DNA of 64,000 bases from Deinococcus ruber (GTDB lineage Bacteria > Deinococcota > Deinococci > Deinococcales > Deinococcaceae): positions 105,569-169,568 of the forward strand of contig NZ_BMQL01000009.1 of assembly GCF_014648095.1 (NCBI RefSeq). The letters are read 5' to 3'. The translations under genes and the position numbers were made by a program. Positions 8,249-16,412 of this stretch are shown in pieces. The notes beneath the pieces are model-generated. The model saw nothing but the letters and a program-made list of their open reading frames with translations, was not told where the DNA came from and ran no database searches. Position 1 is the stretch's first letter; every line of letters starts with the position of its first letter.

Positions 8249-9172
8249 CTAAAAATGCAGCGCCGTACTGTGCGCGTCGGACAGCACGCCGAAGCGGGCC
8301 GCCCGCGTCAGGATGTCCTGTGCCCAGCCTCTGTGGGTGGCAGGTTCGCACATGCGTCCGTTCATCTTGAAGACGGCGGGTGCGTCGGGGGCCAGAATCG
8401 CCTGCGCTTCCAGCAGATCGGCCTGCTGTACGGCGTAGCTACCCAGCACCGTGCTCAGCTGACCCGGATGGATGATGGTCTTGCCGCACAGGCCGTATTC
8501 CAGATCCTGCCGCACCTCGCGTTCCAGCGTCACGAGGTCGCTGTAGATCTCGTAGACCGGGCTGGACAGGCAGAAACCGTAGGGTTTGAACACGCCCACC
8601 AGCATGCTGATGACCCGTTCCAGCGGCCCTTCGTACACGGTGCGGCCCGGTGTGCGCCGGATGCCCAGGGCGTGCATCAGGTCGTTGCCGCCGATACGGA
8701 ACGCGGGAATACGGCTGTGCCAGTGTTCCTGAAAGATCAGGTCGCGCAGCAGCGCCATGCGCTGTTCCGACAGGGCATCACGGGTTTCCAGCGTCGGAAA
8801 GACCAGCAGATGACTGTGCTCGTCGCGCTCAAGGTGCCGCAGATACTGGCCCAGATTGCCGCTCTCGATTTTGGGAAGCACGAAGCCGTGAATGCCGTGC
8901 AGATCGAGCTGAACAAGTTGCGCCAGCACCTCGGGAGTGCGGGCGCGGATCAGGCGCAGCGGATACTGCGGGCCGGACGGCAGGAACGGCAGCACCCGGC
9001 GCAGATTCTCCACGGCCTCAGGCACCGCTTCCTCGCGGATGGCGTCTTCGGTGCAGTAGATCACGCTGGACAGGCCGGGCAGTTTGTCGGTGCCCAGTTC
9101 CAGTAGATCGGGCCGGGTGGCGGGCGTGTACAGGCTGGCCCCCAGCGCCCACGGATCGAAGGCCGTGGTCAT
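8249..9172 (-). CDS. CitE/HpcH-like TIM-barrel C-C bond lyase of a Ter-associated biosynthetic cluster
   Basis: A 307-residue enzyme of the HpcH/HpaI-CitE aldolase fold. Supporting motifs are an N-terminal GASLYTPATRPDL, the metal-binding segment FVLPKIESGN, FRIGGNDLMHALG, and GKTIIHPGQL towards the C-terminus. These lyases act on acyl-CoA-like or dicarboxylate-derived substrates using Mg2+. The Ter-associated branch is predicted to act in making or modifying a nucleoside-like metabolite. The gene overlaps the upstream StiP/PELOTA gene by four bases (ATGA), showing tight coupling. It converges on the vWA/kinase operon with 71 bases between stops. Confidence 0.85.
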   Translation of the reverse strand: MTTAFDPWALGASLYTPATRPDLLELGTDKLPGLSSVIYCTEDAIREEAVPEAVENLRRVLPFLPSGPQYPLRLIRARTPEVLAQLVQLDLHGIHGFVLPKIESGNLGQYLRHLERDEHSHLLVFPTLETRDALSEQRMALLRDLIFQEHWHSRIPAFRIGGNDLMHALGIRRTPGRTVYEGPLERVISMLVGVFKPYGFCLSSPVYEIYSDLVTLEREVRQDLEYGLCGKTIIHPGQLSTVLGSYAVQQADLLEAQAILAPDAPAVFKMNGRMCEPATHRGWAQDILTRAARFGVLSDAHSTALHF

Positions 9173-10245
9173 AGCGGGCTTCCCGGTGAGATAACGGCGG
9201 CAGCCAGATACGGCAGCGCGGCCTGCACACTGACCGGAACGCCCGCCTGCTGCGCGAATTCGAGCAGATGGAGCGTGTCGGGATGCCCCGCGTCTCTGAG
9301 CAGCAGATGGGCGGGCTGGCGGCGCAGAAACACGCGGGTCGCCTCGCCCACGCTGGGCTTGATCAGGTGCGGGTCGTTCACGCCCAGGTCGGCGGCAAGT
9401 CGCAGCACCACCTCGGCGGGCGCGCGCGCGCGAGGCGGGGCAGCGGGCAGCGTGAACTCGGCGGTGTAGGCGCAGCTCAGATCGTCCAGCGCGTTCAGGT
9501 AAGACTCGGTCAGATCGTCGTTTCTCAGGGCTTCCTCGATGCGGGCAGCATGCATCACGGGCGGCACAGGACCGGATAGGGGAGACGGCGCTTCCACGAA
9601 GGTCCGGCTGAGCAGGCCGCAGACAGTGGCGTTCAGAACGGCGTGCGGCAGCAGCAGATCATCGCGGGTCGCCGCGTGCAGCGCCACGCCTGCCGGGTCG
9701 CTCAGCACCGCCAGACGGGGCGGCACATCTGTGGGCAGGCTGGCCCGCAGGGTCTGGAAGATGCTGCCCTTGCCCGTCCAGCCGTCTAAAAAGATCAGCG
9801 GCGCGGCGGGATGCAGGCGGCGAACTTCGGCCAGGGCCGCCGCGTCGATGCCCAGACCACGGATGATGCTGAGCGTGTGATGGGGCACGTCGAAGCCCCA
9901 GCGCCGGGCCACGCGCCGCACCGCGCAGCCGACCGGCGTGCCGCCCCTTGCCAGTGACACCAGCACGGGCGCACGGTACACGCGCAGCAGTTCGGCGGTC
10001 AGGCCCGCGACCAGCGCACCCACCCGCTCACCGTTGCGGCTCAGCGCGTCGTGGTAGGCCCGCGTCTGCGCGTCACTGGGGCGTGCCTCGGGGGTGAGCA
10101 GCGTGCCATACGACTCGCCCGCCCGGATCAGCGCCTCCTTGTGCGCAACCGTGACCAGCCGGGGAGCCGCCGCCCGCAGATGTACGTGTACGTCGTGGGG
10201 CGGCAGGGTATGAGCGAGATCGGCAGTGGGTCGGAGCATCGGCAT
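9169..10245 (-). CDS. StiP/PRTase-family protein with C-terminal PELOTA-type domain
   Basis: A 358-residue protein if read from ATG 10245. ATGs at 10248 and 10239 are also possible behind a GGAG. The core carries LVSLARGGTPVGCAVRR and IFLDGWTGKGSI, characteristic of the family annotated as cysteine protease StiP and earlier as a phosphoribosyltransferase of Ter clusters. A conserved-looking NATVCGLLSRT follows. The last ~65 residues, beginning LIKPSVGEATRVFLRRQ, fit the PELOTA-type RNA-binding domain found fused to this family. An in-frame ATG at 10347 would add a hydrophobic 34-residue extension, which I judge unlikely. Whether it is a transferase or a protease is not settled by sequence. 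Confidence 0.8.
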   Translation of the reverse strand: MPMLRPTADLAHTLPPHDVHVHLRAAAPRLVTVAHKEALIRAGESYGTLLTPEARPSDAQTRAYHDALSRNGERVGALVAGLTAELLRVYRAPVLVSLARGGTPVGCAVRRVARRWGFDVPHHTLSIIRGLGIDAAALAEVRRLHPAAPLIFLDGWTGKGSIFQTLRASLPTDVPPRLAVLSDPAGVALHAATRDDLLLPHAVLNATVCGLLSRTFVEAPSPLSGPVPPVMHAARIEEALRNDDLTESYLNALDDLSCAYTAEFTLPAAPPRARAPAEVVLRLAADLGVNDPHLIKPSVGEATRVFLRRQPAHLLLRDAGHPDTLHLLEFAQQAGVPVSVQAALPYLAAAVISPGSPL

Positions 10246-10450
10246 CATTCTCCAGAGGGTGTTGGGCGGCAGAACTGAGACGGAAAGCAGCGAGAGAACA
10301 CAGTACAGAAACAGCGGAGAAACACAGGGCGGACGACGCCAATACATCAGCCCACTACATCAGCACCGTCGCCAGACCTCCATATTAATCCTCCGTATAC
10401 GGTTTTCTCAGGGGCACTTTACCTCGGGGATTTCTCCCAGAAACGGCAAT
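10246..10450 (-). promoter_or_regulatory. Leader region between HAD and StiP/PELOTA genes
   Basis: A 205-base gap interrupts an otherwise overlapping gene set. On the minus strand it contains GTATAC at 10400-10395, an excellent ribosome binding site GGAGG at 10394-10390, and a seven-codon open frame. Shortly after it comes an ATG directly followed by TAG. The real start of the next gene is about 115 bases further on. The gap may carry an internal promoter or a translational leader. Confidence 0.45.
10360..10383 (-). CDS. Possible seven-residue leader peptide
   Basis: ATG at 10383 is preceded at a six-base spacing by GGAGG, the clearest ribosome binding site in the cluster, yet the frame encodes only MEVWRRC before TGA. 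A minimal ATG-TAG start-stop lies immediately downstream (TGATGTAG). It could be a regulatory uORF controlling the StiP/PELOTA gene, or a chance ribosome site. Nothing proves it is translated. Confidence 0.3.
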   Translation of the reverse strand: MEVWRRC

Positions 10451-11221
10451 TCAGCGCTGCGGCAGCCGGGCCGCCGTGACGCTGCGGAGCAGTTGCCCGC
10501 CGGGCGGCGTCAGCGCGAAATCGCAGGCGTTCAGAAAGGGCACGTCGCTCAGACTGTCGCCCAGCCCCAGCACCAGAGCGGCATCTGAAAAATACGTGCG
10601 CCGCAGGTACATGACGGCCTGCGCCTTTCCCAGAGAAGCGGGCAGCAGCGAGACGTTATTGGCGTTGGCGATCACCTGAAGCGCTGCGCCGCCCGTCTGC
10701 GTCAGCCACTCTTCCCAGTGCCGCTGTACCTCGGCCAGCGCGTGCGGGTCGGCGTCGGGGTGTTTCAGCACCGACATGAAGGGAAGCTCGTGGGCGGTGT
10801 GCCGGGTCAGGCGGCAGCCGAGCCGCTGAGCATGCGGCAGGATGTGGGCGGTGCCGTCTTCCAGCGTCTGCCGCAGGCTGTGCAGATGCCCGCTCGCCTG
10901 CCCAGTCCACTGCGGTTCCGGCTCGCCCTGAGGTGTCAGGATCGTCAGGCCGTGGTCGAGCACCCGCCAGGAGGTAAACGGCAGCGTCACCCGCTCGAAG
11001 GCCGCCTGATCGCGCCCCGTGACCGGAATGATGGTGGCCCCGCTGAGGGTCAGGTGCTGGATCAGGGCCCACTGTGCGGGCGTGCAGTACGAATGAGCCT
11101 CGCCGCGTGTATCGACGGTCGCAGGATGCAGCGCAGCTCTGTCGGCTCCCGGCAGCTTGCGGAGTGTCTGGAACAGCGTGTCGTCGAGGTCGGCAAAGGC
11201 CACGACCTGAGGCGGCGTCAT
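10451..11221 (-). CDS. HAD-superfamily hydrolase of the Ter-associated biosynthetic cluster
   Basis: A 256-residue HAD phosphatase. The nucleophile motif is FADLDDTLF near the N-terminus. VTGRD marks motif II, and GLGDSLSDVPFLNACD supplies the C-terminal acidic motif; the size and cap layout fit HAD type IIB. ATG 11221 overlaps the PRTase stop by four bases (ATGA), so it is translationally coupled to that gene. In Ter-associated operons such HAD enzymes are predicted to dephosphorylate a phosphoribosyl intermediate. The exact substrate is unknown. Confidence 0.86.
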   Translation of the reverse strand: MTPPQVVAFADLDDTLFQTLRKLPGADRAALHPATVDTRGEAHSYCTPAQWALIQHLTLSGATIIPVTGRDQAAFERVTLPFTSWRVLDHGLTILTPQGEPEPQWTGQASGHLHSLRQTLEDGTAHILPHAQRLGCRLTRHTAHELPFMSVLKHPDADPHALAEVQRHWEEWLTQTGGAALQVIANANNVSLLPASLGKAQAVMYLRRTYFSDAALVLGLGDSLSDVPFLNACDFALTPPGGQLLRSVTAARLPQR

Positions 11222-12351
11222 GCGCCTTCCAGCGCCGGGCTGAGCCGGATCGCCTGCGCGTGTGGCCCCAGCGCCGCCATTAGGGCCGGGTCGGGGGTGC
11301 AGGCTCCCTCGAACGTGACCAGAATGCGGGTGTATTCGGCGGGATCGACGTTGTACAGGTAATTGGGAATGCCGTCGCCCACGCTGTCGGCAAAGCTCAG
11401 ATGCTGCCGGATGCCCAGTCCCGGCAGCACCGGGCTGCGGGTGGTGGCGCTGAAATGGCAGGATGCGGTCAGCGGCGCAATCTGCTGGGCCAGCGCAAAC
11501 GCCGGATACTGAAATTCGCCGCCGCCCAGCACCAGTACCCGGTCGGTGGGCGCAAAACACAGGCCCAGTTCGCCGGGTGTGGGTACCTCGCTCGGGTGGC
11601 CGTAGCGGGGGCTGCGATCTGGGAGCAGCGCCGCTTTGTCGGCCCCGTTTCCGACCACGCCGGGCAGCGCGGCAGGCGTCCAGCCGGGGTCGGGCGTGAA
11701 GGTGTACGCGCCTCTGCTCAGACTCACGAAATCGAGCGGCAGGCCCAGCGCCGCTTCCAGTTCATGCCGCCGCGCACACCAGTCGGTCAGGCTGACCAGC
11801 ACCACCCGCCGCACGTGCGGGTGCAGGTCGGTCCAGGCGCGGGCCAGATGTTCGAGCGTGGTGCCCGTCGAGAGTTCGTCGTCGATCAGCACCAGCTCTT
11901 CGGCGCGGCGGGCGGCCTCTCCGGGGTCGTAGAGCAGGTGGGCCGGAGCGTGTGAGTGCGGCTCGTCGAAGCGCAGCAGCACCCTTCGGCCTGTCACGGC
12001 GTAGCGGGTGGTGTGCTGGAAAGTGGCGGCTTGCCCCTGCTGCGACTGCCACGCCCGGAACACACCCTCTCCGAGCGCGGTGGCAGTCTCGGCCAGCCCG
12101 ATAAAGTGCGGCGCGTTCAGCTTCGGCAGAGCCGCCGCCAGTTCGTGATACGTGCGGGCGGCCACGTCCGGCGAAACCGGAATGTGTTTGCCCAGCACCC
12201 GGCTGACGAACAGAAAGCCCCGGCGCGGATTGCGGCGCACCGCGTAGGTCAGCAGGTCGTCGAGCGGAGCGCTGGCCTGTTCGAGCGTCAGATGGAGCGT
12301 GCCGCTGGGAAGGCGCACGTCGAGGGCAGCAGGGGCAGGGGAGCTGGGCAT
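11218..12351 (-). CDS. Phosphoribosyltransferase with C-terminal TRSP domain
   Basis: A 377-residue protein and the first gene of the minus-strand cluster. The PRPP-binding loop is visible in LVLIDDELSTGTTLEHLAR, preceded by a type I PRTase-like core including FIGLAETATALGEGV. The C-terminal third, from DRVLVLGGGEFQYPAFALAQ to PNYLYNVDPAEYTRILV, matches the TRSP domain that accompanies PRTase_2 in Ter clusters. These proteins are predicted to attach a phosphoribosyl group to a base-like acceptor. A TAAGCT element 15 bases upstream of the ATG may be the operon's -10 box. Confidence 0.87.
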   Translation of the reverse strand: MPSSPAPAALDVRLPSGTLHLTLEQASAPLDDLLTYAVRRNPRRGFLFVSRVLGKHIPVSPDVAARTYHELAAALPKLNAPHFIGLAETATALGEGVFRAWQSQQGQAATFQHTTRYAVTGRRVLLRFDEPHSHAPAHLLYDPGEAARRAEELVLIDDELSTGTTLEHLARAWTDLHPHVRRVVLVSLTDWCARRHELEAALGLPLDFVSLSRGAYTFTPDPGWTPAALPGVVGNGADKAALLPDRSPRYGHPSEVPTPGELGLCFAPTDRVLVLGGGEFQYPAFALAQQIAPLTASCHFSATTRSPVLPGLGIRQHLSFADSVGDGIPNYLYNVDPAEYTRILVTFEGACTPDPALMAALGPHAQAIRLSPALEGA

Positions 12352-12433
12352 GAGGTCTGTCCAGCTTACGAGGCGAACGCGCCGAACGTTCCGCCCTGCT
12401 CAGGTCTGCTCAATTAGCCCGCAGAAGCAGCTC

Positions 12434-13558
12434 TCAGCCGACGCCAACCGGAGACGTGAGCGGCGCAGCGGCTGGAGCGCTTCTGCGGGCGATCTCGGCA
12501 CGCACCACCGGAGCGACCTCAGTGCCCAGCAGCTCGATGCTCTTCATGATCTGAGCGTGTGGCAGCGTTCCCACGCTTGTCTGAAGCAGAAAGCGCTGAT
12601 GCCCGAACAGCTCGTGCTGAAACAGGATTTTCTCGCTCACCTGCTGCGGGTCGCCCACAAACGACGCGCCGCGCAGACTGCGGTCGCCCTCGAAGTGGGC
12701 GCGGGTCAGCGGAGGCCAGCCGCGCTCGCGTCCCAGCTTGTTCATCACGGCGGCGTGGGCCGGATACGCCTCGTCAGCGGCCTGCTGGCTGGTACGGGCA
12801 AGATATCCGTGCGAGTTGATGCCCAGCGGCAGGAGGGCCGGATCGTGCCCGGCAGCGCGGGCGGCCTCGCGGTACAGGTGTACGAACGGCTGAAAGCGCT
12901 CGGGCATTCCGCCGATGATCGCCAGTGCCATCGGCAGGCCCATTTCGCCGGCTCGCTGCGCCGATGCCGGGGTTCCGCCCACGCCCAGCCACACCGGAAT
13001 GCTCGGCTGCACCGGGCGCGGATACACGCCCACTTCGCTGAGTGGGGCGCGGTAACGTCCCTTCCAACTGATATGGTCGCTCTGCTGAAGCCTGAGCAGC
13101 AGGTCGAGTTTCTCGGAAAACAGCTCGTCGTAGTCCTGCGGGTGGCCGCCGATGAACAGCGGAAACGACTCGATAAACGATCCGCGCCCCGCCATGATCT
13201 CGGCCCGGCCCCCGGAGATCAGGTCGAGTGTGCTGAACGCCTGATACACGCGCACCGGGTCTTCGGTGCCCAGCACAGTCACGGCACTCGTCAGCCGGAT
13301 GTTCCGGGTGCGTGGGGCGGCGGCGGCCAGGATCATCGCCGGATTCGAGATCACGAAGTCGGGGCGGTGGTGCTCGCCCACACCGTACACGTCCAGCCCC
13401 ACCTGATCGGCCAGCTCGATCTCTTCCAGCAGATCGCGCACGCGCTGCTGCGGGCTGACCGTCAGGCCGGTGGCAGCGTCGGCGGTGCGCTCGCCAAACG
13501 AATAGATGCCGACCTGAAAAGGAGTTGGCGCGGCAGGGGAGGCAGGAGTCTGGGTCAT
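12434..13558 (-). CDS. LLM-class flavin-dependent oxidoreductase (luciferase-like)
   Basis: A 374-residue enzyme of the bacterial luciferase-like TIM-barrel family, using reduced FMN to oxidise a small substrate. Typical features are [37 protein letters not shown] and [18 protein letters not shown]. The substrate cannot be inferred. TAAAAT lies six bases upstream of the ATG, consistent with a leaderless transcript. It lies upstream of the PRTase cluster on the same strand with an 82-base gap, so read-through is possible, but I do not count it as part of that cluster. Confidence 0.88.
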   Translation of the reverse strand: MTQTPASPAAPTPFQVGIYSFGERTADAATGLTVSPQQRVRDLLEEIELADQVGLDVYGVGEHHRPDFVISNPAMILAAAAPRTRNIRLTSAVTVLGTEDPVRVYQAFSTLDLISGGRAEIMAGRGSFIESFPLFIGGHPQDYDELFSEKLDLLLRLQQSDHISWKGRYRAPLSEVGVYPRPVQPSIPVWLGVGGTPASAQRAGEMGLPMALAIIGGMPERFQPFVHLYREAARAAGHDPALLPLGINSHGYLARTSQQAADEAYPAHAAVMNKLGRERGWPPLTRAHFEGDRSLRGASFVGDPQQVSEKILFQHELFGHQRFLLQTSVGTLPHAQIMKSIELLGTEVAPVVRAEIARRSAPAAAPLTSPVGVG

Positions 13559-13617
13559 AGAAGTATTTTACAATATAAATCAGATCAGAATGTAAACCAT
13601 ATCGTTGGGCCAAAAAT

Positions 13618-13644
13618 CGGCCCCTCCCGCCGAGGAAGGGGCCG
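13618..13644 (-). terminator. Rho-independent terminator of the ferritin-like gene
   Basis: An eight-base-pair stem, CGGCCCCT pairing with AGGGGCCG, encloses an 11-base loop. Read on the minus strand it is followed by ATTTTTGG, a short U-run. It lies 20 bases after the stop of the gene ending at 13664. Confidence 0.8.
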
Positions 13645-13663
13645 AAGGACGAAGCGGCGCGGC

Positions 13664-14173
13664 TCAGGCAGACGCAGCCACGTTGATCTCGCGGGCCAGC
13701 ATGGTCAGCTTCTGGTCGGTGGCCTTCTCCTCATTCTCGGAGGTTTCCAGCAGCGCGGCGTGTTGTCCATAGCCCAGTACCGAGGCATAGGTCTTGACCG
13801 TGCCGTACGCGGCGATCTCGTAATGTTCCACCCGTTGCCCGGCGGCGATCAGGCCCGCATCTTTCACGGCGGGCACGGCTTTTTCCTTGATCATCTCGCT
13901 GCCTTCCTCGACCAGCCCCTGCATGGCCTTGCAGGTTTTGCCGCCCGGCTGCTCACCCAGTTCGGTCAAAATGCTCGCCACCCGCTCTGCCTGGGTGCGG
14001 GTCTGTGCGAGGTGATCGAGAAAGCCCTGCTTGAGTTCGGGTGTGGCTGCCGCGTCTGCCATCTTGGGCAGCGCCTCCACGAGCTGTGTTTCGGCAGAAT
14101 AGATATCCTGAAGTTGCTCGATGTAAAGGTCTTTGAGGTCATTTATTTCCATTCCCAGCGCCTGGTTTGCCAT
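13664..14173 (-). CDS. Ferritin-like DUF892 (YciE/YciF-type) protein
   Basis: A 169-residue all-helical protein of the YciF/DUF892 ferritin-like family, often linked to stress. It begins with NDLKDLYIEQLQDIYSAE, the conserved first helix, and has Glu/His pairs in AETQLVEALP and EHYEIAAYGTV that could bind a di-iron centre. The start at 14173 is set by GGGAGGAG about five bases upstream; an in-frame start at 14215 lacks one. It is monocistronic, with a good terminator downstream. A role in oxidative or desiccation stress is a family-level inference. Confidence 0.88.
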   Translation of the reverse strand: MANQALGMEINDLKDLYIEQLQDIYSAETQLVEALPKMADAAATPELKQGFLDHLAQTRTQAERVASILTELGEQPGGKTCKAMQGLVEEGSEMIKEKAVPAVKDAGLIAAGQRVEHYEIAAYGTVKTYASVLGYGQHAALLETSENEEKATDQKLTMLAREINVAASA

Positions 14174-14425
14174 AATGACTCCTCCCTGAAGAGAACTTCG
14201 ATTCACTGACTTCATTGCCAGTTTGAATCTCAGATCATCGGGCCTGATTGGGAGGGTGTGAATGTGGATTTAACTGCGATTGGCTGGAACTTTAGCCGAA
14301 CGCAGGGCAGACTTCATGACGCCGGGCCGCCGCGCCGCCGTCTTTCCGAGCACGAAGCGCTCCCCAGGCTTGAGCAGAGCATCATGAACCGGCGTGAGTG
14401 CGGCCCGATGTGCGTGGCCCACTGC

Positions 14426-15163
14426 TCAGGTCATGGCTTTGGCAATGTAGTCCCACATCGCCTGCATTTCGGGAGTCATGCGGCCCTGGTAGGCGTCGCT
14501 CAGAGTGCGCTCGATATCGGGGCGGCCTCCGCTGAATTCCTGCACCAGCGTGCGCCAGCGCAGGCCCAGCGCCCTGACTGCCGGGTCTTTCGGATCGGTG
14601 CCGCGCTCCATCTCGGTCAGCACTTCGGCCATCAGGGTAGGCCAGGCGTTCTGCACCTCCTCGATGCGGGTCTGCCCCAGCGTTTCGGCCTGCTGCGCCA
14701 GATACGCCTGCTGCTCGGCGTCGAAGCGGCTCTGGTCATCGCCGCCCACGCTGCGGGCAACCTCCATGATGCTGGCGACTTTTTCCCTGATCTTCTCGCT
14801 CATACGAATCACCTCCAGAAGTTCGGACGCGCTCACTGCCTGCCTGCTCGCCACTGCCCTCAGACGCTGCAACAGTCGCTGCTGCTCCTGTACCTGCCGC
14901 TCGACCTGCTGAATATGGCGGCTCAGAATGGCTCCGGAATCGCAGTCCGGGTCGCTCAGCATCACACGGATATCGTCCAGGCGAAGCCCCAGGCTCTTCA
15001 GGCCCTGCACCTGAAGCAGCCGTGCAAAGTCGGCGGGCGAGTACAGACGGTGCCCCCGCTCGGTGCGCTCGCCCGGAGACAGCAGGCCAAGTTCGTCGTA
15101 ATGGCGCAGCGTCCGAATGCTCAGCCCGGTTTTTCTGGCGAGTTCACCGATCTTGAGACGCAT
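14426..15163 (-). CDS. MerR-family regulator with TipAS-like effector domain
   Basis: A 245-residue transcription regulator. Residues 1-70 form the MerR winged helix (KIGELARKTGLSIRTLRHYDELGLL). A dimerising coiled coil follows at about 75-120. The C-terminal part, including MTPEMQAMWDYIAKAM, fits the TipAS-type antibiotic-recognition domain. Start 15163 follows AGGAGG at a good spacing. MerR/TipAS proteins activate promoters with overlong spacers when they bind drugs. A target promoter is not evident; the gene is followed by a 252-base gap before the ferritin-like gene. Confidence 0.85.
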   Translation of the reverse strand: MRLKIGELARKTGLSIRTLRHYDELGLLSPGERTERGHRLYSPADFARLLQVQGLKSLGLRLDDIRVMLSDPDCDSGAILSRHIQQVERQVQEQQRLLQRLRAVASRQAVSASELLEVIRMSEKIREKVASIMEVARSVGGDDQSRFDAEQQAYLAQQAETLGQTRIEEVQNAWPTLMAEVLTEMERGTDPKDPAVRALGLRWRTLVQEFSGGRPDIERTLSDAYQGRMTPEMQAMWDYIAKAMT

Positions 15164-15385
15164 CTTTCCTCCTGTCGCCCACTGTAAAACCTGCCGTAAC
15201 GGGAGGATCAAGGGGTCTGGAGGCTAGCAGAGCCGCAGTCCGAGCAGCCGATGAAGACAAACCGGACATGGCCTCATGGCGCGGGCAGTAGGATTCTGGG
15301 TGGGCATCTGATCGGCAGATACAGGCAAGGCTTTCACAGTGGTTCGGACGCACCCGCGACACTCCGAACAAAGGACGGGCACAAC

Positions 15386-16315
15386 ATGAACAAACTCGAA
15401 CAGCTCAAGAGCATGTCGATTGTGGTGGCAGATACCGGCGACATCGACGCCATCAAGAAGTATCAGCCGCGTGACTGCACCACCAACCCCTCGCTGATTC
15501 TGAAGGCGGCCCAGCTTCCCGGCTACGCGCACCTGCTGACCGAGGCCAAAGGGTGGGTCGTGGGCGGCGAAACGCTCGACGACATCATCGACAAACTGAC
15601 CGTGAGGATCGGCACCGAACTGACGCGCATCGTGCCCGGCGACGTTTCGACGGAAGTCGATGCCCGCCTCGCCTTCGACAAGGAAGCCTCGCTGGCCCGC
15701 GCCCGCCACCTGATCTCGCTGTATGAAGAGAACGGTGTCAGCCGCAAGCGCATCCTGATCAAGCTGGCCGCCACCTGGGAAGGCATCCAGGCCGCGCATG
15801 TGCTGGAGCAGGAAGGCATTCGCTGCAACCTGACGCTGGTGTTCGGGCTGGAACAGGCCATCGCCTGCGCCCAGGCAGGTGCTTTCCTGATCTCGCCCTT
15901 CGTGGGGCGCATCACCGACTGGTACAAGAAGACCACCGGCACCAAGGATTACCCCATCGACGAAGACCCCGGCGTGGCGTCGGTGCGGACCATCTACGCG
16001 CACTTCAAGGAGCACGGGTACAAAACGGTGGTGATGGGTGCGTCGTTCCGCAGCGCCGCTCAGGTCGAGGCGCTGGCAGGTTGTGACCGCCTCACCGTCA
16101 GCCCGCAGCTGCTGGGCGAACTGGCCGACGACGAGGGCACGCTGGAACGTCAGCTCACGCCCAGCGAGGGCAGCACCCGCGAGGCCACCATCTCCGAGGC
16201 CGATTACCGCTGGAGCCTGGCCGACAATGCCATGGCGGGCGAAAAGCTGAACGAGGGTATCCGCCAGTTCCATCAGGACACCGAGAAACTGCGGACTCTG
16301 CTCAGCGCCGAGTAA
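15386..16315 (+). CDS. tal: Transaldolase
   Basis: A 309-residue transaldolase of the TalA/TalB type, exchanging a dihydroxyacetone unit between sedoheptulose-7-phosphate and glyceraldehyde-3-phosphate in the pentose phosphate pathway. The Schiff-base lysine is in ILIKLAATWEGI (Lys126). CTTNPSL (31-37), PGDVSTEVDARL (84-94) and LISPFVGRITDWY are all present. ATG 15386 is preceded by AAGGA at a somewhat long distance; longer in-frame starts from 15251 have no family support. It stands alone between divergent and convergent neighbours. Confidence 0.95.
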   Translation: MNKLEQLKSMSIVVADTGDIDAIKKYQPRDCTTNPSLILKAAQLPGYAHLLTEAKGWVVGGETLDDIIDKLTVRIGTELTRIVPGDVSTEVDARLAFDKEASLARARHLISLYEENGVSRKRILIKLAATWEGIQAAHVLEQEGIRCNLTLVFGLEQAIACAQAGAFLISPFVGRITDWYKKTTGTKDYPIDEDPGVASVRTIYAHFKEHGYKTVVMGASFRSAAQVEALAGCDRLTVSPQLLGELADDEGTLERQLTPSEGSTREATISEADYRWSLADNAMAGEKLNEGIRQFHQDTEKLRTLLSAE

Positions 16316-16412
16316 GCGGAAACAGCTGGCAGCACAGAGGGGGCGACACCGGAAACGGGTCGCCTCCGCTGCTGTGGGTGTATGTGTGTGGGTGGGGCCT
16401 GTAAAAGTGGGC

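Noticed and set aside
12299..14209. 636-codon plus-strand open frame
   Set aside because: Antisense to the flavin oxidoreductase and ferritin-like genes, with biased composition and no domain.
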